Below are positions 26,943 through 35,437 of a DNA stretch of 64,000 nt, in pieces (positions within the stretch are counted from its first letter, which is position 1; the number at the start of each line of letters is the position of its first letter). Below the pieces are notes generated by a model, which was not told the DNA's origin, searched no databases, and was given only the letters and a program-made list of their open reading frames with translations. Source of the stretch: Streptantibioticus rubrisoli. Lineage in GTDB: Bacteria > Actinomycetota > Actinomycetes > Streptomycetales > Streptomycetaceae. The DNA lies in NCBI RefSeq assembly GCF_024436055.1, contig NZ_JANFNH010000003.1, positions 248,001 to 312,000 on the forward strand, given 5' to 3'. The position numbers and the translations under genes were made by a program.

Positions 26943-27829
26943 GGCGCGTCCTCACCGCGACCGGCGCGCAGCACCAGCAGCATCAGCGCCAGAGTGATCA
27001 CGAACACCACCAGGGAGAGCGCCGAGGCGTAGCCGACCCGCCCGGACAGTCCGGTGCCGGTGCGCTCCACCAGCATCACCAGTGTGGTGTCCGCTCCGGC
27101 CGGGCCACCGGTGGGACCGGCCATCAAGAAGACCTCGGAGAACACCTTGAAGGCCGCCACCGACGACAGCGCGCCGACCAGCACCATGGTGGAGCGCACC
27201 GACGGCACCGTGACGCTGAGGAACCGCCGCACCGCTCCGGCGCCGTCGACCGAGGCCGCCTCGTGCAGCTCCCGTGGGACGTTGGCGAGCGCCGCGAGAT
27301 AGATGACCATGTAGTAGCCGAGGCCCTTCCACACCGTCAGGGCCATCGCGCTGAACAGCAGCAGCCAACCGTCGCCGAGGAACGGCACCGGCCCGGCGCC
27401 GAGTGCGTGCAGGATGCCGTTGACCAGCCCCCGGTCGTCCAGCATCCAGTTCCAGATCAGCGCCACCACCACGACCGAGGCCAGCACGGGGGTGTAGAAC
27501 GCGGCACGGAAGAAGCCGACGAAGCGGATGCGCGGCTGGACCAGCAGGGCGAGCAGCAGCGGCAGCAGCACCGTGCACGGCACCACCAGCGCCACGTACA
27601 GGGTGCTGTTGCGCAGCGCGGTCCAGAACTGGTCGTCGTGCAGCATGTCCTGGAAGTTGCGCAGCCCAACCCAGTGGCCCGGCAGCAGTGTTCGCGCGTC
27701 GGTGAAGGAATGCCAGACGGTGGTCAGGAACGGGTACAGGTCGAACACCGCGATGACGGCGAGGCCGGGCAGCAGGAACAGCCAGGGGCTGGCGGCCCGA
27801 TGGGTCCTGGCCTGGTGTGACGGGCGCAT
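26939..27829 (-). CDS. Carbohydrate ABC transporter permease, MalF type
   Basis: 296 residues; an N-terminal cytosolic stretch, then six helices (WLFLLPGLAVIAVFDLYPFL is the first). The EAA loop is LHEAASVDGAGAVRRFLSVT. Pairs with the downstream MalG-type permease (4-bp overlap) to form the channel. Ten bases separate it from the binding-protein stop. Substrate inferred from context: oligosaccharides, possibly mannose-containing. Confidence 0.93.
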   Translation of the reverse strand: MRPSHQARTHRAASPWLFLLPGLAVIAVFDLYPFLTTVWHSFTDARTLLPGHWVGLRNFQDMLHDDQFWTALRNSTLYVALVVPCTVLLPLLLALLVQPRIRFVGFFRAAFYTPVLASVVVVALIWNWMLDDRGLVNGILHALGAGPVPFLGDGWLLLFSAMALTVWKGLGYYMVIYLAALANVPRELHEAASVDGAGAVRRFLSVTVPSVRSTMVLVGALSSVAAFKVFSEVFLMAGPTGGPAGADTTLVMLVERTGTGLSGRVGYASALSLVVFVITLALMLLVLRAGRGEDAP

Positions 27830-27839
27830 CCCGGGCGCC

Positions 27840-29147
27840 TCAGCCCTGCTTGAGCAGTTCGTCGCCGCGCGCGACGGCGTCGTCCAGCGCCTGCTTCGGT
27901 GACTTCCTGCCCTGCAGCGCGAGGGCGACCTGGTTCTGCAGGACGGTCTTCATCTCGTCGCTCATCACCACCGGGGTGTAGTTCACCGCGCCCTTGAGTA
28001 TCTTCGCGGCGGCCACCCGCACCCGGCCCTCGTCGGTGCCGTCGTCCTTCGTCCAGTACGGCTCGTCCAACGAGCCCCTGGTTGACGGGAATATGGCGAC
28101 CTTGTGCGCGACGGACTCCTGGTTCTGCCGGTCGGTGACGAAATAGGCGAACGCGATCGCCGCGGGCTTGTGCCGACTGCCGTTGTTGATTCCCAGGCCC
28201 ATTACGTACATGTTCGGGTGGCCGGTGTTGTTGGGTGCGTCAGCGATTCCCAGGTTCTTGTAGAGGGTGGGCGCGTTCTCCTTGAAATTGCTCAGGTCGT
28301 GCGCGCTGCCGGGATTCATCGCGACTTTTTGTTCCAGGAACTTCTGGCCGGACTCCTCAGGACCGTTGGTGAGCGCCTGGGCGTCGAGTGCTCCGTTGTC
28401 GTAGAGCTGCTTGTATCTGGTGAGGAGTTCCACGCCCCTGGGCTCGTTGTAGGTGAACTCGGTGGCGTCCGCGTTCATCAGGCGCACGCCGTAGCGGCCG
28501 AAGTCCTCGATGGCCGGGGTCGCGGCCAGCGTCGCGACCCTGCCGCCGGAGTGTCTGGCCATCGTGTTGGCGTCGGCGAACAACTCGTCGTAGGTTCTCG
28601 GGGGTTTGTCGGGGTCGAGCCCGGCCTGGGCGAACAGCGCCCTGTTGTAGAACAGCGGCCCGGTGTTGAGGTACCACGGGAAGGCGTAGCCGCCGTTCAG
28701 CCCTGGCATCTCGTTGGCCTGCCAGGCTTCCGGGGTGTACTCGTCCTTGTACTTGGTGCTGGCCGGTTCCTTGTCCAGGTTCACCAACACCCCGGCCTTC
28801 GCCAGCGGATAGGCCAGGTCGGGGGAGACGTTGACGACGTCCGGCAGGGTACCGCCCGCCGCGTCGGCGCTGAGTTTGTCGGCGTAGTGGTCGGCGGGCT
28901 GGTCGATCCACCTCACCTTTGTGTCCGGGTACTCCTTCTCGAACCGGGCGATCAGGCCGTTGAAGTAGTCCTTGTAGTTGGCCCGCAGGTTCCAGGTCTG
29001 GAAACTGATATCGCCCGCGACTTTCCCGTCCGCGCTCGATCCACCGTCCGCGTTTCCTCCGCAGGCGGTGAGCGCCGCGGCTGCCAGGAACAGCGGTAAG
29101 GCGGCGCCGACCGCCTTGTGGGAGCGGGTTCCACGGGATATGGGCAT
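27840..29147 (-). CDS. Extracellular sugar-binding lipoprotein of an ABC importer
   Basis: 435 residues from ATG 29147 (GAAGGAG upstream). Lipoprotein signal with lipobox ALTACGG, then a type-1 solute-binding fold: SFQTWNLRANYKDYFNGLIA, a central IHW-free ligand cleft and NTGPLFYNRALFAQAGLD. It captures the sugar outside the membrane and delivers it to the two permeases. Leu17 in the signal peptide is a TTA codon (29099-29097), the second TTA in this operon. First gene, divergent from the LacI regulator; two palindromes lie in the gap. Confidence 0.93.
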   Translation of the reverse strand: MPISRGTRSHKAVGAALPLFLAAAALTACGGNADGGSSADGKVAGDISFQTWNLRANYKDYFNGLIARFEKEYPDTKVRWIDQPADHYADKLSADAAGGTLPDVVNVSPDLAYPLAKAGVLVNLDKEPASTKYKDEYTPEAWQANEMPGLNGGYAFPWYLNTGPLFYNRALFAQAGLDPDKPPRTYDELFADANTMARHSGGRVATLAATPAIEDFGRYGVRLMNADATEFTYNEPRGVELLTRYKQLYDNGALDAQALTNGPEESGQKFLEQKVAMNPGSAHDLSNFKENAPTLYKNLGIADAPNNTGHPNMYVMGLGINNGSRHKPAAIAFAYFVTDRQNQESVAHKVAIFPSTRGSLDEPYWTKDDGTDEGRVRVAAAKILKGAVNYTPVVMSDEMKTVLQNQVALALQGRKSPKQALDDAVARGDELLKQG

Positions 29148-29235
29148 GGCCGGTGAACTCCTTCGGTCGGTACCGGGAGTGGCGGTCACGACCGTGCACC
29201 CGGTGAGTGGGCGCCGTCAACACTTCCGTCGGCAA

Positions 29236-29274
29236 CTAATGCGCTTTAGCATCGAGTTGCCCAAGCGCTTTGGG
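29236..29274. promoter_or_regulatory. Two LacI-type operators between the sugar operon and lacI-family gene
   Basis: CTAATGCGCTTTAG (29236-29249) and CCCAAGCGCTTTGGG (29260-29274) are both centred on GCGC with complementary outer arms, spaced about two helical turns apart (24 bp centre to centre). They resemble CebR/LacI-family boxes in Streptomyces. Inferred sites of the adjacent regulator. Confidence 0.65.
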
Positions 29275-29318
29275 CCGTTGCCGTGGCCCGGCACGTCATG
29301 ACCTGGAAAGGCCTGTGC

Positions 29319-30404
29319 ATGCGCCGTTCCGCTCGCCGCCCCACGATCAAGGACATAGCGCGCCGGGCCGGTGTTTCGCAGAGCGCGGTGTCGTTCGCGC
29401 TCAACGACCGGCCCGGGGTCTCACCGGCCACCCGGGAGCGGGTGCGGCGGGTGGCCGAGCAGTTGGGCTGGCAGCCCAGTACGGCGGCACGGGCGCTGTC
29501 CGGCGAGGGCGCGGCCACCGTGGGGCTTGTGCTGGCCCGGCCCGCACGCACCCTCGGGGTGGAGTCGTTCTTCCTGCGACTGGTCTCCGGCGTTCAGGAG
29601 GCGCTGGCGGAACGGCGGTTGGGGCTGCTGTTCCAGGTGGTGGAGGACGTGGCGGCGGAGTGCGAGGTATACCGGCGCTGGTGGGCCGAGCACCGGGTGG
29701 ACGGTCTGCTGGTGGTGGACCCGCGCCACGCCGACGCCCGGCCGGGACTGCTCGACTCGCTGGGGCTGCCCGCGGTCATCATCGGGGGCCTTGAGTCCGG
29801 GTCGGCGGACGGCGCGGCCGAGTATCCGGCCATCTCCGAACTGCGCACCGACGACGCCGGGGCGATGGCGTCCATCGTGGACCACCTGTACCAACTCGGG
29901 CACCGCCGCATCGCGCACATCGCCGGACTGCCGGAACTCGCCCACACCCGGCGGCGGACGCACTCGCTGCGCGAGGCGGCGGGTGCGCTCGGGCTGACCG
30001 AGGTGCGCTCGGTCAGTACCGACTACTCGGACGCGCAAGGCGCGGCCGCCACGCGTGCGGTACTGGACGATGCCCGTCCGCCGACAGCCATCGTCTACGA
30101 CAACGACGTGATGGCGGTGGCCGGGCTCGCCGTCGCCACCGAGCGGGGGCTCGCGGTGCCGGGCGATCTGGCGATCGTGGCGTGGGACGACTCGGTGTTG
30201 TGCCGCAGCACGCATCCGGGGCTCACCGCCCTGGTCCGGGACACGGGCGCCTTCGGCCGCCGGGCGGCCACGGCGCTGCTCGCGCTGCTGGACGGTGAGC
30301 CCGCGGTCCACGTCCTGGACGAGCGGCCGCGGCTGACGCCCCGGGGGAGCACGGTGCCTTTGGCGGCAAGCCGCCAAGCCCACGGGAAGGCGTTGGGGTC
30401 CTGA
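29319..30404 (+). CDS. LacI family transcriptional regulator
   Basis: 361 residues from ATG 29319 (GGAAAGG upstream; an upstream in-frame start at 29283 is less likely). HTH and hinge: PTIKDIARRAGVSQSAVSFA, NDRPGVSPATRERVRRVAEQ. Two-lobed periplasmic-binding-protein-like effector domain with LVLARPARTLGVESFF and FRDTGAF-like C-terminal packing (RDTGAFGRRAATALL). Represses the divergent sugar operon, most likely through the palindromes at 29236-29274, and is released by an imported sugar. Confidence 0.93.
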   Translation: MRRSARRPTIKDIARRAGVSQSAVSFALNDRPGVSPATRERVRRVAEQLGWQPSTAARALSGEGAATVGLVLARPARTLGVESFFLRLVSGVQEALAERRLGLLFQVVEDVAAECEVYRRWWAEHRVDGLLVVDPRHADARPGLLDSLGLPAVIIGGLESGSADGAAEYPAISELRTDDAGAMASIVDHLYQLGHRRIAHIAGLPELAHTRRRTHSLREAAGALGLTEVRSVSTDYSDAQGAAATRAVLDDARPPTAIVYDNDVMAVAGLAVATERGLAVPGDLAIVAWDDSVLCRSTHPGLTALVRDTGAFGRRAATALLALLDGEPAVHVLDERPRLTPRGSTVPLAASRQAHGKALGS

Positions 30405-30591
30405 CGCTATGGGGCATAAGGTGCTGTCCCGTCATGTCTGGCCTAGATGGCGGTAATTCTCCAATAAATGGCAAAATTCGGTAACCGCCTCCATACCCTT
30501 CGCCGCCCGGGTCGTTGGGCAGAGCCCGAGCCTGATGTGTCACATGCTCGTTGTCGGGGCTCGTTCTCAACGTTCTTGGAGGCAACACACC

Positions 30592-30918
30592 ATGAAGTCC
30601 CTCACGACGTCGTCGGCCGTTCGCGGCGCCTGGGTACTGGTTGGCGGCGCCGCCGCTCTGCTGCTCGCGGCGGGCGGCGCCTCCGCCGCTCCCTCGGTGG
30701 GCAGCGCCCAGCACCACCACGGAAAGCACCTCGCCAGGGGCCATGAGGTCAGGCTCAACCGCCACCACCACATCCGTCATATGCGCCACTTCCACCACAC
30801 GCACCTGCGCCACCACACCACCATGCACACCGGTGTGATGCGCCACGAGCAGATGCGCCACGAGCAGATGCGTCACGAGCAGATGAACGCGCACCGCGAC
30901 ATGCACATCAAGCGATGA
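30592..30918 (+). CDS. Secreted histidine- and methionine-rich small protein
   Basis: 108 residues from ATG 30592, with GGAGG at ideal spacing. Signal peptide (WVLVGGAAALLLAAGGASA|A), then ~73 residues containing 21 His and many Met and Arg: HHHGKH, RHHHIRHMRHFHHTHLRHH, and a triple RHEQM tandem repeat near the end (encoded by three near-identical 15-bp units). No known domain. The composition is that of a metal-binding (Cu, Ni or Zn) extracellular peptide. It converges with the propeller gene 74 bp away; a CCGGTCGG/CCGACCCG dyad (30924-30942) lies between. Function inferred only. Confidence 0.75.
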   Translation: MKSLTTSSAVRGAWVLVGGAAALLLAAGGASAAPSVGSAQHHHGKHLARGHEVRLNRHHHIRHMRHFHHTHLRHHTTMHTGVMRHEQMRHEQMRHEQMNAHRDMHIKR

Positions 30919-30992
30919 CACCCGGTCGGATACGGGCCGACCCGAGCCGCGCGGCGCCCCAGTGGGCACCGTGCGGCTCCATGTGTCACCGC

Positions 30993-32183
30993 TCAGCGGA
31001 AGATGCCGGTGTGGCCCAGCGAGTACCGGCCCGGCTGCGGATACACACACAGACCGTGCGGTCCGGCGCCGACCCGGATCCGGTCGACCAGCCTCCCGGT
31101 ACGGGTGTCGATCTTGTACACCTCGGAGTTGTAGCGCCCGGACAGCCACAGGATGTGGCCGTCCGTGGAGACACCGCCCATGTCGGGACTGCCGCCGCTC
31201 GGCAGCCACCACTTGTTCACCAGCTTGCCGGTGGCGAACTCCAGTACCGATATGGACCCTTCGCCGCGGTTGGAGACGTAGAGGTACTTCGAGTCCCGGC
31301 TGACGTAGGTGCCGTGCGCGCCCCTGCCGGTCTTCAGCAGGGCGGGGGCGGCGAAGGTGTCGCCGTTGAGCACCCACACCCCGTCCGCGGTCATATCCGC
31401 GATGTAGAAGGTCCTTCCGTCCGGTGAGAGCTTGACGTCCTGCGGCATCGCGCCCTGGTACGGCAGCCGCTGCTGACCCACCACCTTCATCCCGGCGGTG
31501 TCGACCTTGAGCAGTTCACCGGAGAACTCACAGGAGACGATGAAGTACTTGCCGTCGGGCGAGAAGTCGGCGTGGTTGACCCCGCCGCAGTGGACCGGCA
31601 CCGCTTTGTCGACGGCCATGGTGTGGGCGTCGCGGAAGACCAGTTGCCGGTCCTGGGAGGCCATCACCACCGCGTGCCTGCCGTCCGGCGTGAAGTACAG
31701 GTTGTAGGGGTCGTGCACGTCAACCGGCGTCCCCACCTTGCCGGTTGCCGGGTCTATCGGGGTAAGCGAGTTGCCCAGGTCGTTGTTGACCCACAGGGTC
31801 TTCAGGTCCCAGGACGGCACAACGTGCTGCGGCTGACGGCCCACCGGAATCGTCCTGATCACCTTGTCGGTGGCCGGATCTATGATCGAGACCGTGTTGG
31901 AAATGGTGTTCGGTACATAAACGAGGTTCGGGAAGTTCCGTACAGCGGGGGAGAGCGCTCCCGGCCGGTCGGCCGCATAGAGGTCGTGCGCGTCGAGCGG
32001 GGGCGGCATGCCGGGCAGCCCGTCGAACGCCACGCCTATGGTGCCCGCCCCCGGCGAGGTCGAACTCCTCGGCCGCGACGGGGGGCTGTGACGGCTGCCG
32101 AGCGATGCGCAGCCGACGGCGACGAGCAGGCACACGACCGCCAGCAGCGCCGTGTGGAGCGGGGTACGGGGTATGGCACGCAT
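30993..32183 (-). CDS. YVTN-family beta-propeller lipoprotein
   Basis: 396 residues from ATG 32183. Lipobox region VCLLVAVGCASLG, then a seven-bladed propeller built from YVTN-type repeats: LVYVPNTISNTVSIIDPATD, KTLWVNNDLGNSLTPIDPAT, FYIADMTADGVWVLN, KYLYVSNRGEGSISVLEFAT. HCGGVNHADFSPDG carries a conserved His. Such proteins sit outside the membrane, often near metal or redox functions. Its ATG overlaps the deacetylase stop (ATGA), so the two are co-translated. Confidence 0.88.
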   Translation of the reverse strand: MRAIPRTPLHTALLAVVCLLVAVGCASLGSRHSPPSRPRSSTSPGAGTIGVAFDGLPGMPPPLDAHDLYAADRPGALSPAVRNFPNLVYVPNTISNTVSIIDPATDKVIRTIPVGRQPQHVVPSWDLKTLWVNNDLGNSLTPIDPATGKVGTPVDVHDPYNLYFTPDGRHAVVMASQDRQLVFRDAHTMAVDKAVPVHCGGVNHADFSPDGKYFIVSCEFSGELLKVDTAGMKVVGQQRLPYQGAMPQDVKLSPDGRTFYIADMTADGVWVLNGDTFAAPALLKTGRGAHGTYVSRDSKYLYVSNRGEGSISVLEFATGKLVNKWWLPSGGSPDMGGVSTDGHILWLSGRYNSEVYKIDTRTGRLVDRIRVGAGPHGLCVYPQPGRYSLGHTGIFR

Positions 32184-32935
32184 CAGGTCAGCAACTCCGA
32201 GGTGGTCACCGCGCGCAGACCGCGCTGCTTGAGGCCGTCGAGGAGGGCGGGCAGCGCTTCGACCGTGCCCGCGTGCCCGAGGTGCAGGCTGACCACCGAC
32301 CCGGGGCGCACCTGGGCGAGCACGGTACGGCGCACCGCCTCGGCGCCCGGATCGGTGTAGTCGAGGGAGTCCACGTCGTACGACAGGACATGGCGGTACC
32401 CGGCGGCGCGGGCCAACCGCTGGACCAGCGGGGTGGCGTACTGGGCCTGTGACGGCCGGAACCAGCGGCCGATGCCACCGGTCAGGCCGCGCAGCCGGTC
32501 GGCGCACCGGGTGATCTCGGCCGATGCCTGGGGCGCGGGCATGGTCGAGATGGAGCGGTGGTTCTGGGTGTGGTTGCCGAGTTCATGGCCGCCGTCCAGG
32601 ACCCGGTGGGCCATCTGCGGATAGGTGTCCAGCCAACTGCCCACCGCCAGCACGGTGATGCGCGCCCCGGCCCGTTCCGCCTCGCCCAACAGCCCTTCGG
32701 CGAGCCGGGGTTCGCCCTGCCCGTGGAACGTCAGCGCCACCATCTGACGGTCCCGTGGGCCGTGGCTGATCTGGTCCGGCAGCCCGGCGGGGAGCGGCGC
32801 CCCCGGCGAGCGCGACGCGGCGGCGCTGGGTGGCGCCGCCGCACGGGGCGTTGAGGCGTGCGGTCGGCCGCCCGAGCACCCGGCGGTCAGGGCGGCGGCG
32901 GCCGCGGCCAGAACACTGCGGCGGTCAATGGACAT
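32183..32935 (-). CDS. Polysaccharide deacetylase family lipoprotein, atypical active site
   Basis: 250 residues from ATG 32935. Tat/lipoprotein-like leader (MSIDRRSVLAAAAAALTAGC), then a NodB-fold domain: VALTFHGQGEP at motif 1, GHELGNHTQNH at motif 2 (the two His of the metal site), RWFRPSQAQY at motif 3, SYDVDSLDYTDP and VVSLHLG. Motif 1 has FHGQG where active deacetylases have FDDGP, so the catalytic-base Asp is missing. It may use an altered chemistry or act as a binding protein. First gene of a two-gene operon with the propeller. Confidence 0.85.
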   Translation of the reverse strand: MSIDRRSVLAAAAAALTAGCSGGRPHASTPRAAAPPSAAASRSPGAPLPAGLPDQISHGPRDRQMVALTFHGQGEPRLAEGLLGEAERAGARITVLAVGSWLDTYPQMAHRVLDGGHELGNHTQNHRSISTMPAPQASAEITRCADRLRGLTGGIGRWFRPSQAQYATPLVQRLARAAGYRHVLSYDVDSLDYTDPGAEAVRRTVLAQVRPGSVVSLHLGHAGTVEALPALLDGLKQRGLRAVTTSELLT

Positions 32936-33042
32936 CACTGAAACATTGTGTACAGGCTTCGCTATCCGGGCACCGCTCAATACCGCCTTTCGGGGGGTCG
33001 CGCGCGATACCTCCGAATGAGTTTTCGCAAACAGTATTTGTC

Positions 33043-35034
33043 ATGGAAATGACAGCGGGTAGCGTGCGGCGCGTGCTGTCATTCGCTCGGAGATTCCGCA
33101 TACCTTCCATGGCGGTCGTGGCGGTCGTCCTCACCGCCCTGGCGGCCGCGTTCACCGCACCGGCCATGGCGCGCGGCGGTCCCAGAACCGGACCGACGCG
33201 GCCCGTCTACTCGTACACCAACGCCGTCCGGGAGTCCGTCTGGGTCGACACCGGCCTGCACGGCGAGGGCAACGGCAAGCGCGACCGGGTCGCCGCCGAC
33301 ATCATCCGTCCCCGGGAACCGGCCGCGGCCGGGCGAAAGGTCCCGGTCATCATGGACGCCAGCCCCTACTACTCCTGCTGCGGGCGCGGCAACGAAAGCC
33401 AGGTCAAGACCTACGACAAGAGCGGGAAGCCGGTCCAGTTCCCGCTCTACTACGACAACTACTTCGTACCGCGCGGTTACGCCGTCGTCCTCGTCGACCT
33501 CGCGGGCACCAACCGCTCCGACGGCTGCGTGGATGTCGGCGGACCGTCCGACATCACCTCGGCCAAGGCGGTCATCGACTGGCTGAACGGCCGGGCCAAG
33601 GGCTACACCTCACGCAGCGGCGGCAAGGTGGTGAAGGCGAGTTGGGCCAACGGCTCGGTCGGCATGATCGGCAAGAGCTGGGACGGCACGATCGCCAACG
33701 GGGTGGCCGCCACCGGTGTCGAGGGGCTGAAGACCGTGGTGCCGATCAGCGCCATCAGCTCCTGGTACGACTACTACTTCGCCCAGGGCGCCGCCCTCTA
33801 CGACGGCGGCCCCGACGGCCTCGCCAGCGACGTGGAGAGCCGGACCGCGCAGGCCAACTGCTCCGCCGAGCAACGACGGCTGCGCGACGGCGCCCCGCGC
33901 GACGGCGACTGGACGAACGCCTGGCAGCGGCGCGACTACGTCGCGGACGCCGCCAAGGTGAAGGCCAGCGTCTTCGTGGTGCACGGCATGGAGGACCTCA
34001 ACGTCCGCACCAAGCACTTCGGCCAGTGGTGGGACGCGCTCGCCGCGCACGGCGTACAGCGCAAGATCTGGCTCTCCCAGACCGGCCATGTCGACCCGTT
34101 CGACTACCGCCGCTCGGCCTGGGTGGACACCCTCCACCAGTGGTTCGACCACTATCTGATGGGCGTCGACAACGGCATCGACCACGCCCCCATGGCCGAC
34201 ATCGAGCGCACCCCCGACCACTGGACCACCGACACCGTCTGGCCCGCCCACGGCACCGCGGCCACCAAGGTCTGGCTGGACCCGGGCAGCGCCAACGGAC
34301 TGGGCACCCTCGGCGTCCGGCCCCCGGCGGCGGGCAGCACCGAGACCTACACCGACGACCCGTCGCAGAGCGAGAACGACTGGTCGGCGCAGGTCGACCA
34401 GGCCAAGGGCGACAAGGTCGCCTTCACCACCGGCGTGCTCAAGCACGACCTACGGCTGTCCGGTAGCGGCACCGTGACGCTCACCGCCACCGCGTCCACC
34501 ACCAGCGCGCATCTGTCCGCCGTACTGGTCGACCTGGGACCGGCCACCATCCGCAACTACAGCGGCGGCGGTGAGGGCATCACGACCCTGAAGACCAAGT
34601 CCTGCTGGGGCGAGAGCACTGCGGGCGACAGCGCCTGCTTCTACGACACCGCGGCCGACACCACCAACGTCAACTACACGGTGTTCAGCCGTGGTTGGGG
34701 CGACCTCGGTCACTACGCCCCCTCGCTGCACGGTGTTCGGCTCACCCCTGGCAAGCCGTACACCATCACGCTGCGGCTGGCCGCCAGTGATCACGTCGTC
34801 CCGGCCGGGCACCGGCTCGCACTGGTCGTCGCCGGTACGGACAAGGGGCTGATCGTCGGGGCGGACACCACTCCGACGATCAGCCTTGACCTCACGCGGT
34901 CCGCCGCCGAGCTGCCGCTCGTCGGCGGGTATCCCGCGCTGGTACGGGCCGTCGGCCCCGGGCCGGTGACGCATCCGGCGGGACGGACCCTTCCCGGGCT
35001 TCGGGGGGCGCCCCGGGTGTCGCGTATGCCCTAG
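33043..35034 (+). CDS. Secreted X-Pro dipeptidyl-peptidase (S15/CocE family)
   Basis: 663 residues from ATG 33043 (weak ribosome site; GTG 33064 is also possible). Signal peptide with an AMA|R cleavage near residue 42. Alpha/beta hydrolase domain with nucleophile GMIGKSWDGT, acid in VVHGMEDLNV and His in SQTGHVDPFDY; oxyanion Tyr in SPYYSCCGRG. C-terminal jelly-roll domain (from LDPGSANGLG on) as in PepX_C. Cleaves X-Pro or aminoacyl ends of extracellular peptides; in Streptomyces several such enzymes work during mycelial growth. Divergent from the deacetylase gene. Confidence 0.9.
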   Translation: MEMTAGSVRRVLSFARRFRIPSMAVVAVVLTALAAAFTAPAMARGGPRTGPTRPVYSYTNAVRESVWVDTGLHGEGNGKRDRVAADIIRPREPAAAGRKVPVIMDASPYYSCCGRGNESQVKTYDKSGKPVQFPLYYDNYFVPRGYAVVLVDLAGTNRSDGCVDVGGPSDITSAKAVIDWLNGRAKGYTSRSGGKVVKASWANGSVGMIGKSWDGTIANGVAATGVEGLKTVVPISAISSWYDYYFAQGAALYDGGPDGLASDVESRTAQANCSAEQRRLRDGAPRDGDWTNAWQRRDYVADAAKVKASVFVVHGMEDLNVRTKHFGQWWDALAAHGVQRKIWLSQTGHVDPFDYRRSAWVDTLHQWFDHYLMGVDNGIDHAPMADIERTPDHWTTDTVWPAHGTAATKVWLDPGSANGLGTLGVRPPAAGSTETYTDDPSQSENDWSAQVDQAKGDKVAFTTGVLKHDLRLSGSGTVTLTATASTTSAHLSAVLVDLGPATIRNYSGGGEGITTLKTKSCWGESTAGDSACFYDTAADTTNVNYTVFSRGWGDLGHYAPSLHGVRLTPGKPYTITLRLAASDHVVPAGHRLALVVAGTDKGLIVGADTTPTISLDLTRSAAELPLVGGYPALVRAVGPGPVTHPAGRTLPGLRGAPRVSRMP

Positions 35035-35035
35035 T

Positions 35036-35215
35036 CCACTGCGTGGGGCGCGTCCGGCGCGGGTACCACTGCGTGGGGCGCGTCCGGCGCGTGGGGGCGC
35101 GGGTGCTCCGTGCGCGGGTGCGCGTCCGGTGCGGGTACCACTGCGTGGGGCGCGTCCTGTGCGTGGGGTGCGGTACCCACTGCGTGGGGCGCGCGTACTC
35201 ACTGCGTGGGGCTCA
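35036..35215. repeat. GC-rich tandem repeat block, five CACTGCGTGGGG cores
   Basis: Directly after the peptidase stop. Cores (C/T)CACTGCGTGGGG begin at 35036, 35066, 35138, 35177 and 35199; the first three are followed by CGCGTCC and variants of GCGGGTA. The spacing is irregular (30, 72, 39, 22 bp), so it is a degenerate minisatellite. A 60-codon ORF through it is judged spurious. Confidence 0.75.
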
Positions 35216-35225
35216 GGTGGGTTGA

Positions 35226-35269
35226 GCACCGCCGGGCTCCGCCGTCGTGGTTGCTCGCCGTGGCGGCGG
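35226..35269 (-). repeat. Dispersed repeat family 2, copy c (inverted)
   Basis: Reverse complement contains CGGCGAGCAACCACGACGGC and AGCCCGGCGGTGC, matching the copies at 8926, 35345 and 46690. Confidence 0.7.
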
Positions 35270-35344
35270 GGTGAGTTTGCCGGGTTCGGTAGCGCCGCCG
35301 CGGCGGCGCCCGAAGCGCCTTCTTCGCGGCGGTGCATATCGTTT

Positions 35345-35405
35345 CCGCCGCGACGGCGAGCAACCCCCACGCCGCAGCCCGGCGGTGGCGGGCGAACCGC
35401 AAGCC
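35345..35405 (+). repeat. Dispersed repeat family 2, copy b
   Basis: CCGCCGCGACGGCGAGCAAC, CCACGCCGCAGCCCGGCGGT and GCGAACCGCAAGCC; pairs with the inverted copy at 35226-35269. Confidence 0.7.
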
Positions 35406-35437
35406 GTGCCCCGGAATCCGCGAGGTATGCTGCCCGC

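Larger units (their letters stand above)
35216..35437. other. Intergenic stretch with an inverted pair of family 2 repeats
   Basis: Gene-free on both strands. It holds a family 2 copy in minus orientation (35226-35269), a perfect GC palindrome (GCGCCGCCGCGGCGGCGC near 35293-35310) and a plus-oriented copy (35345-35405). Together they can fold into a ~180-nt nested hairpin just before the leader peptide gene. Confidence 0.65.

Noticed and set aside
24862-26955. 697-residue ORF covering glycosidase and permease region
   Set aside because: Only the part from ATG 26106 has glycosidase sequence and a ribosome site; upstream residues are a shadow of the permease.
30535-30545. ATGTG-T-CACAT palindrome upstream of the His-rich gene
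   Set aside because: Arms are only 5 bp and no regulator adjoins it; expected by chance at this length.
35043-35225. 60-residue Gly/Arg/Val-rich ORF in the tandem repeats
   Set aside because: It is a translation of the minisatellite; no ribosome site or family resemblance.
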